A stretch of DNA of 64,000 nucleotides from Geosiphon pyriformis (GCA_016748015.1 JAAOMT010000697.1:887152-951151); one strand, 5' to 3'; positions 10,575 through 21,688 are shown, numbered from the stretch's first letter. Numbers and translations are program-made. The notes: generated by a model from the sequence alone, not told the origin.

Positions 10575-11183
10575 CTAGATGATATCAGTTCGGCCAAACT
10601 TGTTTTTGCTGGCAAAAATGTTGTTAAAATTGTTGAGCAACATCTTAAGTTGCATACGTTGGAGTAGATCTAAGTTTTTCATGTTCATTTGTTCCAATTG
10701 TTCTGGTTGGAGCAAATAACATTCACTTTGTTCATATATCATTTGTAATGTAATATCGACATATCCACAAAGCTGTGGAAAGTCCGGAATGGTGCTTGGT
10801 GGTTGATCTTCTATTTCAGTGCTTAAGTATTCAATGGTAGTTCTGGCTGGTATTACTATGACATTTCCTGTATTATTGTAGATGGGAATTTTAATGTGGC
10901 TGTAATCTTTGGCTGGTATATGGAGATTGATGAATCCAATCTCTCCTGATTCACAAAGAGTTGGTTCTGCTTCAAAAATCTGATTCTGTTCTTTTACCTC
11001 CTGCTTTATTCCTATTATGTATTGGCCATATGGTAGAATGAAAATTGTTTGACCTATTGAGATAATTTCCTCTTGGTCAACAATTTTTTCTTCTGCCATA
11101 TTGACTGGTACATCTACTCTATTGGTCAATCTGAATCCCTGTATTCCTCTTGCTTTTATTTCTAATTTTTTCCTCTTTCTCAC
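10575..11183 (-). CDS. Beta pol segment between dUTPase and RT (partial)
   Basis: 202-aa open segment. It begins with the last dUTPase motif in degenerate form (ARGIQGFRLTNR where RGIQGFGSTGR is seen in delta). A region with YNNTGNVIVIPARTTIEYL follows, apparently beta-rich, then CYLLQPEQLEQMN and the approach to RT (NNFNNIFASKNKFGRTDII). The middle stretch is conserved in gamma and delta; I do not recognise it as a named domain. Confidence 0.75.
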   Translation of the reverse strand: MRKRKKLEIKARGIQGFRLTNRVDVPVNMAEEKIVDQEEIISIGQTIFILPYGQYIIGIKQEVKEQNQIFEAEPTLCESGEIGFINLHIPAKDYSHIKIPIYNNTGNVIVIPARTTIEYLSTEIEDQPPSTIPDFPQLCGYVDITLQMIYEQSECYLLQPEQLEQMNMKNLDLLQRMQLKMLLNNFNNIFASKNKFGRTDII

Positions 11184-11512
11184 TAATATTAACTGAGCTA
11201 CTCTAACCAGAGGCAGAAATATTGCCTGTACTATCTTTTCATTGAACTTTATTATATAGGCTTTTTCTGAGTCATTTGTAGTATAGCGATGATATTTCCT
11301 ATATATTCCATATCAATTATTCCTCCTCTTATATTAATCCCTTTTTTCGCTAAACTACTCCTAGATGCTAATTGAACCATTGTTGTTGCTGGAATTTCCA
11401 GTGCTATTTTCAAATCAATGCAGGTGTGTGAATGTGGCTCCAATTTGATGGCATTTTTTTCTGGATATCTCAAATCAAATCCAGCATCAGTATTATGCAC
11501 GCATTCTGGCAT
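11184..11512 (-). pseudogene. Beta dUTPase domain
   Basis: Trimeric dUTPase signature on the minus strand: motif 1 TDAGFDLR, motif 2 SRSSLAKKG, motif 3 GGIIDMEYIGNI (with the expected Asp and Tyr) lie in the 86-aa frame 11252-11512. Motif 4 (VQAIFLP) and motif 5 follow in another frame toward 11183, so a frameshift splits the domain. dUTPases remove dUTP; in retroviruses the enzyme limits uracil in cDNA. Position is between protease and RT. Confidence 0.85.
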
Positions 11513-11536
11513 AATACCTTCATTATTATTACTAAA

Positions 11537-12100
11537 CTATTTAAATTCCTGTTCCTTGGTGAGGTCAGGAAGTGCAATATATTGTTCATAGTTTGGATTG
11601 GAGTTTAAATCTAAGTTGGAATTATTGTTATTGGTCTTGCCATATTGGACAGAACTGGAACCAGTGTTTTCATTGTCATCATTATCGGAGTTTGAATTGG
11701 AATTAAAAATTGATTCTGATTCTGATGCATAGCTGCTGATTGGTTTTTCTTCCTCTAAGATCATGTAGATCATGTGTGGTGGTGGATTGTAGATGAAGTC
11801 ACACTCATTACAATACTAAAAGTCACATGGGATTAAGCAATGTTGACATAATCGAGTGTTCAACTGCTCTAAACATTGTTCTTGTTCTTTCTTAGTAGAT
11901 GCCAAATGCTGGTAATGTTTATGAAATTCTTTAGAGTTGTCTTCAATGTTGCCAAAGACATCAAAAGTTTGAACGTATTCAGGTTTAGAAAGAGATAAAG
12001 GATTATTTTTAATCTTTAGTAGTTCGCTGGTTGTTGCGCTTTCTGCTTTTGCATATGCTATTCTCCATAGTTCATTTTTGTTGTGGAGATATTCTTCCAA
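11537..12100 (-). pseudogene. Beta linker: zinc-ribbon and acidic Ser/Asn-rich segment
   Basis: From the right: 11816-12100 (94 aa) ending in a C-X2-C-X8-C-X2-C pattern (LCQHCLIPCDFEYC and the following NEC across a stop), then a hydrophobic IYNPPPHMIY step and 11537-11773, an acidic low-complexity stretch rich in Ser, Asn and Asp that leads into the dUTPase. The same order occurs in gamma and delta. Confidence 0.7.
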
Positions 12101-12460
12101 TTGTCACAATGCTTGTTTCCAGGCATTGTCGATTGGTGTTCCTTTGCTTACCCAATCATTTATCAGTATGGTGTACTGATATGTCTCATCACATGTTCCT
12201 CCACATTTAGGAATGTCACTCCACATTCCTTCATCTGGTAGGATAGTTCCACATGTGAGACATAATTGGTTATCCCACTTTTCTTGTTATTTTGGTCGTC
12301 CAAAGCACTTTATGACACATGGGTGGCAGTAAAATCTTGTGGCCATGGAGTATTTCTCATCATTGCCACAGCATGCGCCCATTGATAACAATTTCTTGCC
12401 ACAATTGACACATTCCAATTTTGGTCGACAATAATTGGTTGGTGGTAATAAAGTGTACAT
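12101..12460 (-). pseudogene. Beta Cys-rich FGRPK module
   Basis: Minus strand: CVNCGKKL, an ACCGND pair, then YCHPCVIKCFGRPK, a stop, KWDNQLCLTCG and a GTCDE step. The Cys pairs suggest two or three zinc-binding sites. The same module is at 18279-18610 (gamma) and 25838-26220 (delta). Gamma is inserted right after it at 12461. Function unknown. Confidence 0.7.
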
Positions 12461-13333
12461 TATTACAAGTGATTATTTGGGGTCTTAGGTCAAATATCAA
12501 ACCCGTAACTTGGTGCTTAAAACTACTTGTGTTGTTGATAATATCTTTAAGTGGTTGGTATCTAAAGGTTTTCTAAATGAGTTTTTTGTATAATGGACAG
12601 AGATTCAATAGTTGTTTTATCTGTAGCTTCTCAGACTTACAAGTCTGTCAATTCTTTTCTCAGCTTGGTGGCCAGCAATCCTCTGGTAAGTAATTCGTAT
12701 TTTCTGTATGTGTTCTACCCACTCGCAGAAGTCTTTTACCAGGCAATCCTTGATGTCAATAATCAGTGCTTTTAATTAATCGGTTAGTGCACAATAACAA
12801 AATTACAGAAAATAAAGAAGTAAAGAAATATAAAGAAAGATAAAAGAGAAAATAAGAAATAAGCCAAGGCAATTTGCAAGTTAGTATCCTATCAATAGCT
12901 GTGATCAAGAGTTATTGTTCCAGTGTAGTTAAGTATCAATTACTATCAACATAAAGTGTTGATAGTGAAGAGTGAATTTGATATAGTGAATAATTATTTA
13001 TTTGAGAATTGTGGTAACTAAGCTAAGAATTCTTAGTGTCAATTCTGTCTTTTCTACTTTTAATGCTACTGCTATATATACATATTTGAGATTCCTTAAT
13101 TCCTCAATTCCTTGCAACAGGAATCCTGGAATTTCTAGAATCTTACAATTCCTGATGAGAGGAATCCTGGAATTCTGGAATTCTGCAATTCCTTGTCGGA
13201 GAATTCTGAAATTTCTGGAATCCTGCAATTCTTCTGAGAGGAATCTTGGAATTCCACATTTACTACATCTACTTCTGATTGGCTAATATCTACTGACTAA
13301 TAATACTATATTTCCTATATTCTATAAGTAACA
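12461..13333 (-). repeat. Gamma 3' LTR
   Basis: 873 bp, TATTACAAGTGATT to CTATAAGTAACA. Perfect hairpin ACTATCAACA(TAAAG)TGTTGATAGT at 12942-12966; TATA near 13072-13084; GGAATTCC-like array about 13095-13260; inverted CCAAT box at about 13276-13282. Confidence 0.9.
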
Positions 13334-13346
13334 TTATTTCTTCCTT

Positions 13347-14050
13347 TTAATATTGAGCTTCATCAAAATCTAACTTCTTTAATTCTCCTTCTTAGATTAT
13401 TTTCTGAACTTCTTTTTTAAGTATTACTTGTGTTATTTTAGTTTGTAGTTCTTCAAATTAAGTGTTGGTCATTTTTTCCAATTGATTACTTGTAACTGTA
13501 TCCATTGCTGTGTTAAGTAAGATTTCTGGTCGGTTTTGAAATCCCATATATAGCCAGTAAATAGCTTGAGCTTGTGTGGTTAGATTGTTCTTTCCCACAA
13601 ATTATTCTAGTTGTCTTAGTATTATTGTGTCGAATAACCATTTTGTTTTATTGGTGTATAAATTCTGGATATTTATGTGTTGTCCCAAGTAGAAATAACA
13701 ATAGTTTTTTGGAAATTGTTGTGTCCACCAAGTCCATGTTTCTCTGATAAGTTTTTGGTGTAATCCGACTATTTGTTGTTCTGTTATGGCCAATTTTATC
13801 TTGGTCATGATCTTGTCAACAACATTTTCAAGTCTTTTTTGTGCTTTGTTTTATGGTATTTTTGTTGTATTTTTGTAACGAATGGTTTGTTGATTGATTG
13901 TAATTTCCATCTCTTGGTATTGGATTAATTAAAAAATTTGTTGGGCTAGTGAATGGATATTGTCTGTAATTTCCATTTTTCTGATCTCTTCTGTCGCATT
14001 GACTATGTTTTTATATTTTTTTTTGTCAATCAATTGGACATGTTGTTGTC
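13347..14050 (-). pseudogene. Gamma pol C-terminal tail
   Basis: Homologous to the beta and delta tails; ends LDFDEAQY with a TAA at 13347-13349, just before the polypurine tract. The open piece 13602-13808 carries ETWTWWTQQFPKNYCYFYLGQ, close to the delta text. Contains stops. Function unknown. Confidence 0.65.
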
Positions 14051-15480
14051 AATGATAATGATTGGTTCCAAATCTTGTGGAATCTCATCTGGTTGGACTA
14101 GTATTCTCTGTACTCCTAATTGTGGAATATTACTAGTGAATGAAGATGCTATATGGTGGTATGGTTTCAGTCGATCTCCATGTGCTGTTTTGGTCAAGAT
14201 TTTGTTATTTAATCTTAATTTGTAAGCTTCATTTCTTAGAATTTCTTCTATGTGAAATGGTCCATTCTATTTGTGGTCAAATTTTCCACTCCATTGTTTT
14301 TCTGCTCTGGTATAATGTAGTAGTACTTTGTTTTCAATCTTGAATTCAATTGGTTTATCTGATAGTTGGTTATTATGTGTTTCTTTTTGTTTCTCTTGTG
14401 ACTTTTGTATGTTATCAGCTGCTCTTCATTATTTGTTTTCTAATGTTTCCATTAAGTCATATGTTCTTTTCAACAATGTGTTTTTGAAATTCTCTTCTGT
14501 TATTGGTTTGGTTGAGTATGTGCTGACTTCTATTTCCACTGGTAGTGTTGCTGTTCTATCATATACTAATTCAAATGGTGTTGCTTGTGTAGTATCTTGC
14601 TTCATTGTCTGATAAGCAAATAGTACTAATAGTATTAACAAATCCCAATTGTTCTGGTTTTCTTGGCTGAGTTTAGCTATTGTTTTACACAATGTTCTGT
14701 TGAATCTTTTGACTAATCCATTGGTTTGTGGATGGTATGGTGATAATAGTGGTCTCTTAATTCCGAATCTTTGGCTCAATTCTGTTAATGTTCTGTTCAC
14801 AAAATGAGTTCCTTGGTCTGATAATAATTTTTTTGGACATCTGTGTCGACAAATTAAATCTTGATGAATGAATTTGGCAACAGATTCTGCATCCGCTCTT
14901 TGAATTGCTTTCACCTCTGGCCATTTAATGAGATAGTCCATGGCTACTGCTATGTATCTGTTTCCTCTGCTGATAATTGTTAATAGTCTAACTAAATCAA
15001 TTCCAACACGGTCGAATGGTTGTCCCACTTTGATTAGTCTTAATGGTTCACTGAGTTTCATACCTCCTCTTCACTAACAAGCATCACAATTTTGAACATA
15101 TTGGATGATATCTGGATACATTGATGGCCAATAGTATCTTTTTTTGGTTCTTTCTATGGTTGCTTCTTTGTAAAAGTGTTCTGCTGTTGGATTTAAGTGC
15201 ATGTTGAATAATATTGTCACTTTTTCTGGCTCTGTAATTACTCTGGTTGGTTGCTCTAGATCTCTTTTATTTTTCCAATACAGTATATTTTGGTGAGTAA
15301 TAAAATATTTTGATTGTTGTTTGATACTCTTTCATTCTGTTTGAGATAAATTCTTCTTGAACTGTTGAGTGTTTATATAATGTTGCAGTTGTTGATATTT
15401 TTGTATGTTCATCTTTTGTTATATTTTTTGTTAGTATTGTTTTGGTTTTGTTATATTTTTGGGTTAAATGTTTTTAGATT
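14051..15480 (-). pseudogene. Gamma integrase
   Basis: The 210-aa frame 14429-15061 holds the core: GIDLVRLL (first Asp), SDQGTHF (second Asp) and QTNGLVKRFN, where the catalytic Glu is Lys (plus-strand TTT at 14708-14710, a G-to-A change on the sense strand). Upstream, the zinc-binding region ends CDAC followed by two stops (15071-15076). Downstream, a GPY-like module near 14150-14300 leads to the tail. Inactive by the Glu-to-Lys change alone. Confidence 0.85.
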
Positions 15481-15499
15481 TGTCTCATTCATGACAACC

Positions 15500-16514
15500 C
15501 GTCAGCATTTCCATTGTCTTTTCCTTTTTTATAATGTATAGTATAATTATATAGTGCGAGTGCCATTTTTCATCTTGATTGTCTTTCATCTCCAAATTCT
15601 TATTTTTGAAGTGATGTTAATCCTTTGTGATCTGTGTATACTTCAAACTTCTGGCTCAAGTATTCTTTCTATTTCATGACTGTTCAGTATATCACTAAGT
15701 GTTCTTGTTCTGGTGTTCCATAGTTCTTTTCGGCTGGTGTTAAACCTTTGCTAGCATATGCTACTGGATGTTTTCTGCCGTCTGGTCTTCTCTGAGATAA
15801 TACTGCTCCCAATACTTGGCCAGATGCATTGGTGGTGATGATGAATGGTTTGCTGTGATCTGGATAGATCAGTACTGGAGCTTGAATGAGCTTTCTTTTC
15901 AGAATATTAAAAGCTTCTTGTTGACTTTTTGTCCATTTATATTTTGTATTCTTGGTTTGCAGTTGGTTGAGTGGCCACACTATCTTAGAAAAGTTCTTGA
16001 TAAAACATTGATAGTAGCTGGCAAATCCCAAGAATAATTTCAGTTCTGTCATATTGGTCAGCACTGGAAAGTTCTTTACTATCTCTATTTTCTCTGGATC
16101 CGTTTTGATGCCGTCTTTGCTGACTATGTGTTCCAAGAATTTTAGTTTTGTCTTGTCAAAGAAGCACTTTGTTGCATTTAACTTTAGTCCTGCTCTTTTT
16201 AGTCTTTCGAACACTTGTTGAAGATGATGAAGATAATCATCAAATGTTTTTGATAATACATTTGTGTCATCCAAGTATACTACTACTGATTTCCACAATA
16301 AGCCAGTATAAATGATTTCCATTAGCCATTGGAAAGTTGCTGGGGCATTGGTTAAGCCAAATGGCATCACTTCAAATTCAAAATTCCCTTCTCTAGTAGT
16401 GAATGCCATCTTCTCTTTGTCAGCTGGATTCATGGCTACTTGCTAGTAACCACTGTCCAAGTCTAATGTTGAGAACCATTTGTTTTCACTAAAAGCATTG
16501 AATAATTCCTGTAT
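15500..16514 (-). pseudogene. Gamma reverse transcriptase and RNase H
   Basis: The 249-aa frame 15684-16433 starts after a Trp-to-stop (GY then TAG near 16447) and includes FGLTNAPATFQWLM, an intact catalytic YLDD, the connection region and RNase H. The first RNase H Asp is Asn (TTNASGQ). RNase H continues to about 15500 with further stops. Confidence 0.8.
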
Positions 16515-17324
16515 TCATGGAGTTGGATAGCTGTTTCCATGAGTTATACTATTGAGTTTCCTGTAGTCCACACAAAATCGGATTTTTTCATTCTTTTTAC
16601 AGACAAGTACCACTGGTGATGACCATGGGCTCATTGATGGTTGAATTAGCTCATTGTCAAGCATTTGGTTTATCTCTTGACAAATGATTTTGTGGCTGGC
16701 TGGTGGCATTCTGTATGCTCTTTGTTTAATTGGCATTGCATCTCCAGTCTTGATCTGATGCTGGATGATGTCAGTTCGGCCAAACTTGTTTTCACTGGCA
16801 AAGATGTCATTGAAATTGTTGAGCAACATCTTAAGTTGCATACATTGAAGTGGATCTAAGTTTCCCATGTTCATTTGTTTCAACTGTTCTGATTGGAGCA
16901 AGTAACATTCATTTCATCCATATATTGTTTGTGATATGATATTAACATATCCACAAAGTTGTAGAAAGTCTAGAATGGTGCTTGGTGGTTGATCCTCTAT
17001 TTCTGTGGTCAAATATTCAATTGTGGTTCCTTCTGGTATATTGACAACATTTCCAGTGTTGTTGTAGATGAGAATTTTAATGTGGCTATAGTTCTTGGCT
17101 GGTATGTGGAGATTGATGAGTCCAATTTCTCTTGATTCACAAAGACTTGCTTCTGCTTCAAAAATTTGTGCTTAGTCTTTTACTTTTTTTTCTATTGTTA
17201 CCAGGTACTGGTTGTATAGTGGAATGAAAATTGCTTGACCAGTTGAAATAATTTTTTCTTGGCCAACAATTTCTTCCTCCACTATATTAACTGATATATC
17301 TATTCTACCCGTTGACCCAAATCC
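16515..17324 (-). pseudogene. Gamma pol segment between dUTPase and RT, and RT N-terminus
   Basis: 16515-16901 (128 aa) spans the end of the linker (LQSEQLKQMN) and the first RT blocks (QRAYRMPPASHK, CVDYRKLN). 16902-17324 carries the beta-rich YNNTGN region seen in beta and delta but is broken by stops. Confidence 0.75.
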
Positions 17325-17762
17325 CTATATCTTTCTTACTGTTATTCCTAACTCTTCCCTATTTCTCACTGGTACTAACCGAGCTATCTTAACCAACGGT
17401 AAGAATATTGCCTGTGCTATCTTTTCATTTGGCTCTATAATATAGGCTTTTTCTAAGTCATTTTGTAGCATGGCAATGATATTTCCTATGTATTCTGTGT
17501 CAATTATTCCTCCTCTTATATTAATCTCTCTTTTTGCTAAACTACTCTGGGATGCTAGTTGAACCATTGTTGTTGCTGGGATTTCCAGTACTATTTTCAG
17601 ATCAATGCAGGTGCGCAAATGTGGTTCCAATTTGATGGCATCTTTTTCTGGATACCTCAAGTCAAATCTGGCATCAGTATCATGTATGCATTCTGGCATA
17701 ATATCTTCATTATTATTGTTGAACCATTTCAGTTTTTGTTCCTTGGTGAGATTAGGAAGCAC
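17325..17762 (-). CDS. Gamma dUTPase domain (partial, internal to pol)
   Basis: 145-aa open segment carrying four of five dUTPase motifs: motif 1 TDARFDLR (Gly to Arg), motif 2 SQSSLAKRE (Arg to Gln), motif 3 GGIIDTEYIGNI, motif 4 KIAQAIFLPL. The frame ends at the start of motif 5 (TVRKI then stop). The changes in motifs 1 and 2 make an active enzyme unlikely. The frame opens in the acidic linker; there is no separate start signal. Confidence 0.85.
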   Translation of the reverse strand: MLPNLTKEQKLKWFNNNNEDIMPECIHDTDARFDLRYPEKDAIKLEPHLRTCIDLKIVLEIPATTMVQLASQSSLAKREINIRGGIIDTEYIGNIIAMLQNDLEKAYIIEPNEKIAQAIFLPLVKIARLVPVRNREELGITVRKI

Positions 17763-18278
17763 AATATATTGTTCATAGTTTAAGTCAGAGTTTAAATTTG
17801 AGTTGATATTGTTGTCATTGTCATTGCCATTTTGAATGAAGCTGGAACCATTATTTTAATTGTTGTTATTGTCAGAGTTTGAATCGGAATTGAATGATGA
17901 TTCCGACTCTGATGCACAGCTGCTGATTGGTTCTTCCTCTTTGGGGATCATGTAGATTATGCATGGTGGTAGATTGTAAATAAGGTCACAATTGTCACAA
18001 TATTCAAAGTTACTGGGAATTAAACAATGGCAACACAGTCTTGTATTTAACTGTGCTAGCCATTGTTCTTGCTTCTCTCTAGTGGGTGCCAAGTTTTGGT
18101 AGTGTTCATGGAACTCTTTTGGTTCCAGGAAATTTATGACTGGCTCTGTGTTCCAGTCAAGCTTGATGGGTTCTGGTGGGTTGTTTTTAATTGTCCTGAT
18201 TTTTTCTGACAATGTGCCTTCAATTTTGGTGATTGCTATTTGCCATAATTTATCATCATTATGTGGACAACTGTCCAA
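17763..18278 (-). pseudogene. Gamma linker: zinc-ribbon and acidic segment
   Basis: The 140-aa frame 17856-18278 carries LAPTREKQEQWLAQLNTRLC, then CHC-X8-CDNC (a C-X2-C-X8-C-X2-C pattern), the IYNLPPCIIY step and an acidic Ser/Asn-rich run. A stop near 17856 separates it from the dUTPase frame. Confidence 0.7.
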
Positions 18279-18610
18279 TCATTGTACAGCTCTTCTCCAG
18301 GCGGCTTCTATTGGTGTCCTTTTCTCGACCCAGTTGTTGATAAGAATCATGTATTGACAGGAAATGTCACACATTCTTCCTCTCCCAGGAATGTCATTCC
18401 ATATTCCTTTGTCAAGAAGAGTTTCTCCACAGGCTAAACATGGTGTATTATCCCATTTTCCCACTCATTTTGGTCTTCCAAAGCATTTAACGAGGCATGC
18501 ATGGCAATAAAACTTGGTTGCTGTATGATATTTTTTGTCATTGCCACAGCATGCGCTCATTGATGACAATTTCTTGCTGCAATCAATGCACACTAATTTG
18601 GGTTGGCGAT
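18279..18610 (-). pseudogene. Gamma Cys-rich FGRPK module
   Basis: Right part near 18480-18605: C-X2-C (as INC), ACCGND, YCHACLVKCFGRPK and a stop. Left part is the 61-aa frame 18279-18464: KWDNTPCLACGETLLDKG, then GRMCDISC. Matches the beta module in spacing. Confidence 0.7.
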
Positions 18611-19590
18611 AAGTGAATTGTTATGGTGTTGTGTATTAATAGAAGATATATGGGTTTGTTGGCAGTGGCTTTTCTTCTTTCACTTTTTCTTTCTCTTTGT
18701 TGCTTTTTTCCCATTCCCAGCTTGGTGTTGGTTTCCTTTCATCATTGTCAGTCCAGGTCAGGTTATTTATTTCCCAGGTAAGTTCCTTTCTTTGCTTTCC
18801 CTTTGGGTTGTCATTTCACGATAGTATTAGTGGTAGCTCATAGTGGTCTTTATTGTCGGTCCAAGCATCAATAGTGGTTCCACAGATAGGTTTTTTTCTT
18901 TGTTCCTTCTTTCCATTGTTATTATTATCCCAGGCAAATATTGGTGGCAGTTCATTGTGGTCAACATCAGCCCATGATGCTTGGTACACCTCCCAAGTAG
19001 GCTTTAGTTTTTTCTTCTCGAGATTGATAAGTGGCACTGATGTTGTGACATAGTTAGGTTTGAAATGGCCACATGTTGCCAGTACTTGCGTGTGTTGGCC
19101 ATTTTGGCTGAGCTGGAGCTCCTGTGTGATCCAGTTGAGGACAGCATTGTTTTTAGACAACCAATTATTGCCCACTAGTGCTTGGTATTGGGTTGCTTCT
19201 ATCACCAAAACTTTGATAAGAGTAATGATGCCATTAACTTCAATCGGGAAGTTATCAATTTTACCAATAGACATTTTTGTGGTGCTATTGGCAGTGATGA
19301 TTCTAGCACTGGTAGCTCAAACAACTCAGCAACCTAATTGATCTATGAGTTGTCGTGTGATAATGCTGCCTGCTGAACCACTGTCAAAAATTAACTTGAT
19401 GGAGTGGCCATCAACTTTCGTATTGGTATACATGGCAGTAATAGGTTTTTCTTTCAGAGCTGCTCTACTGAATAAGGGGACTAATGTAACTTCCTCAAGT
19501 TCAAATGGAAAGATGGCTGCTAATGACTCGTCATTGGTGACAATTGCTGGTGGGATGTTGTTGGTAAGTATTGTTGGTTGTTAATTGAGT
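18611..19590 (-). pseudogene. Gamma aspartic protease region
   Basis: Retropepsin-like. The catalytic DSGS is at plus-strand 19374-19385 (TGAACCACTGTC), followed by AGSIITRQL. The 152-aa frame 18816-19274 carries IGKIDNFPIEVNG, EATQYQALVGNNWLSKNNA and a charged Trp-containing extension (WADVDHNELP) leading toward the Cys-rich module. A frameshift near 19280-19330 splits the Asp region from the rest. Confidence 0.8.
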
Positions 19591-21255
19591 TCTGGGTTGT
19601 TGAAAATAACGTCTTTTGGGATAACCAGGAGACTTAAATAGTTCTGGGAATTCGGGTTTTGGGTGGAACTGATACCTGAATTCCGCTAATGAAATTCCGA
19701 TTGCTGGTCTGATAAACTGGGGATCAGTTAATAAACAACCATTGCTGATCTCCAGTTTTGGGTGATTCTGGATTTCAGGTTTCCTGACGTCATTGTAGCT
19801 GAGTTTTGGTGTGGCATTTGAACTTGTTGGGGTTAATAGATTACTGAAAGCTGCGGCTGATAAATGACTTGTGGCTGTGGTTGATAAATTGTTGGTGGCT
19901 GCGGCTGATAAATTGGCAGTTGATATATTGTTGGCTGATAAATTGGTTGTTGCATCATAGGCAGGTAAGCGTTTTGATATTGTTCTTAATTGAATTGGCG
20001 ATTCGGAGTCTGAAACTGGTGATTGGAGTTTTGATAATGATTTCCTGATTGTGGATTGCTATAAGTATGATAGTTTGTCCTAATATGCTCTTGTTTACCA
20101 CAGTTGTAGTAGACATGCATTTCTGGCTGTCATGACTGATTAATAAACAATCTTGGATGTAATTGATTCTGGAAACAATTCACGTTTCTTAAATTATTAC
20201 ATTGTTGGGGTGGCTGATAAATTACATAATTGTTAGCTAAGTAGCCTTCTAATTTCTGATTAATGTTGTCACTAAATTGTTTTAGCTTGGAATCCAGGTC
20301 AGATGATCCATTTATTACTAAATTTACAGCTTGAACATGGCTAGCTTCTAACTTGGCGGCTTCAAAATCTCTGACATGAGTCATGGTGGTTGGGAAATCA
20401 ACTGGATGCATTGAACATACTTGCTGGAGGATGCTACTGCGCAATCCTCAAATGAATTGGTTCAAAATCTATGGTGCTGTAAAGTAGTCAGCTTGGATTG
20501 CCTGAATTTGGCACAGATTTCTATAAAAGTGTCCCAAGTAAGTGATGACTACTTCTGTGTCTCCTTGTTTGATGGTGGTGAAAATACTTGCCAAACAGTT
20601 GATGCTGTTGTTATCACAAAAATATCTCAAAAATTCTAATTTAAAGACATTAAAGTTTTAAGATTTCTGGGCTAGACTGTGATACCAAGAGTCTGCCATG
20701 TCTTTGAGAAAATAGGAGATGACTTGCATGGTTTTGGCATCATCTCAGTTATTGGTGGTGATTGCTTTGACAACGTCGTTGATCCAGGCTTGAGCATTGT
20801 CTTCTTTGCCAGTGAATTTCTCAAGTTTGGCTATTGGTATATATGCTATTGGATCTAAGTTGGGTTGAGGTGGTTGTTGAAGTGGTACTAATGGTTGTTG
20901 AATCTGCTGGTGTGGTTGTTGTGGTGGCTGGCCAATCAGTCCAACTGGTGGTGGGTTAATGACAATAACGGGAGGTAAGTCTGGTTGATTAATTAGATTG
21001 GAGTTCTGATTGTTCTGATTTGGTGGTGGTTGAATATTCGGAGTTTCGATTTCTGGGTTTTCTAAATTTAAATTTTGCTGGGTTTGAAGATTTGGTGTTT
21101 CCACTTCTGGGCTTTCTGTGATCAAGTTTTAGTAAGTAAATTCTTGATCTTCCGATTCTTTTTTCTCTTTTTCTTCAGATAGTTCCCACGGAATAGTGGT
21201 TCCAAAGTCTGGTTGAGGCAGCAGTAATTGAATTCCTGAGGATATTGATGATTGC
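19591..21255 (-). pseudogene. Gamma gag: proline-rich, capsid and nucleocapsid parts
   Basis: Right to left: 20745-21125 (126 aa), Pro/Gln-rich then the capsid start (PIAKLEKFTGKEDNAQAW); 20130-20444 (104 aa), the capsid end with AVNLVINGSSDLDSKLK; then the zinc knuckle near 20070-20110, where the first and last Cys are Tyr (YYNCGKQEH...NY), both G-to-A changes; then a Gln/Tyr/Pro-rich linker. Delta interrupts gag at 21256; the N-terminal part is at 32030-32598. Confidence 0.8.
21252..21255. other. Target-site duplication, left copy (delta insertion)
   Basis: TTGC before the delta 5' LTR; TCGC at 32026-32029 after its 3' LTR, one mismatch. Joining the flanks gives gamma gag sequence of the same length as beta gag (GATTGCAATTTAAATCC against GATTGTGTTTTAAATTT). 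Confidence 0.65.
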
Positions 21256-21299
21256 TGTTACTCATAGAAATATAGGAAATATATTAGTATGATTATTAG

Positions 21300-21507
21300 C
21301 CAATCAGAAGTAGGCATAATAAATGTAGAATTCCAGGATTTTTTTCAGGAATTGCAGGATTCCAGGAATTTCAGGATTCCCCGACGAGGAATCACAGAAT
21401 TCCAGAATTCCAGGATTCCTCTCAAAGGATTTGCAGAATTCCAGAAATTCCAGGATTCCTGTCATGAAAAATCGAGGAATTGAGAAATCTCAAATATGTA
21501 TATATAG
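21300..21507 (+). promoter_or_regulatory. Delta LTR promoter: CCAAT box, GGAATTCC-like array, TATA box
   Basis: CCAATCA at 21300-21306; then GAATTCCAG/GGATTCC/GGAATT units reiterated at about 21327-21478; then TATGTATATATAG at 21495-21507. The same three parts in the same order occur in every large LTR of the window, including subfamilies that differ elsewhere. Promoter role inferred from layout. Confidence 0.7.
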
Positions 21508-21611
21508 CAGTAGTAGTAGAAACAGAAAAGACAGAATCGATACCACAGAATCCTTAGCCTAAAAACAAAATCATCAAATAAATAATTATTTTATATCTCA
21601 ATCTACTCTCC

Positions 21612-21688
21612 ACTATCAACACTTTATGTTGATAGTAATTGATACTTAACTACACTGGAACAATAGCTCTTGATCACGGCTATTGATG
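21612..21688 (+). promoter_or_regulatory. Conserved hairpins downstream of the LTR TATA box
   Basis: First hairpin: ACTATCAACA (21612-21621), loop CTTTA, TGTTGATAGT (21627-21636), a perfect 10-bp stem. Second, about 21660-21685: CAATAG, then a loop containing TTGATCA, then CTATTG. Both lie where the transcribed R/U5 region should be. Role unknown. Confidence 0.7.

Noticed and set aside
12457-12460. Target-site duplication for gamma
   Set aside because: ACAT on the left and ATGC directly on the right do not match. GCAT two bases further in would fit, but needs two extra bases at the LTR end, so no duplication is claimed.
18853-19584. Hydrophobic plus-strand frames that look like membrane proteins
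   Set aside because: Antisense to the gamma protease and its charged extension; hydrophobicity is the complement of Lys/Glu/Asn-rich codons.
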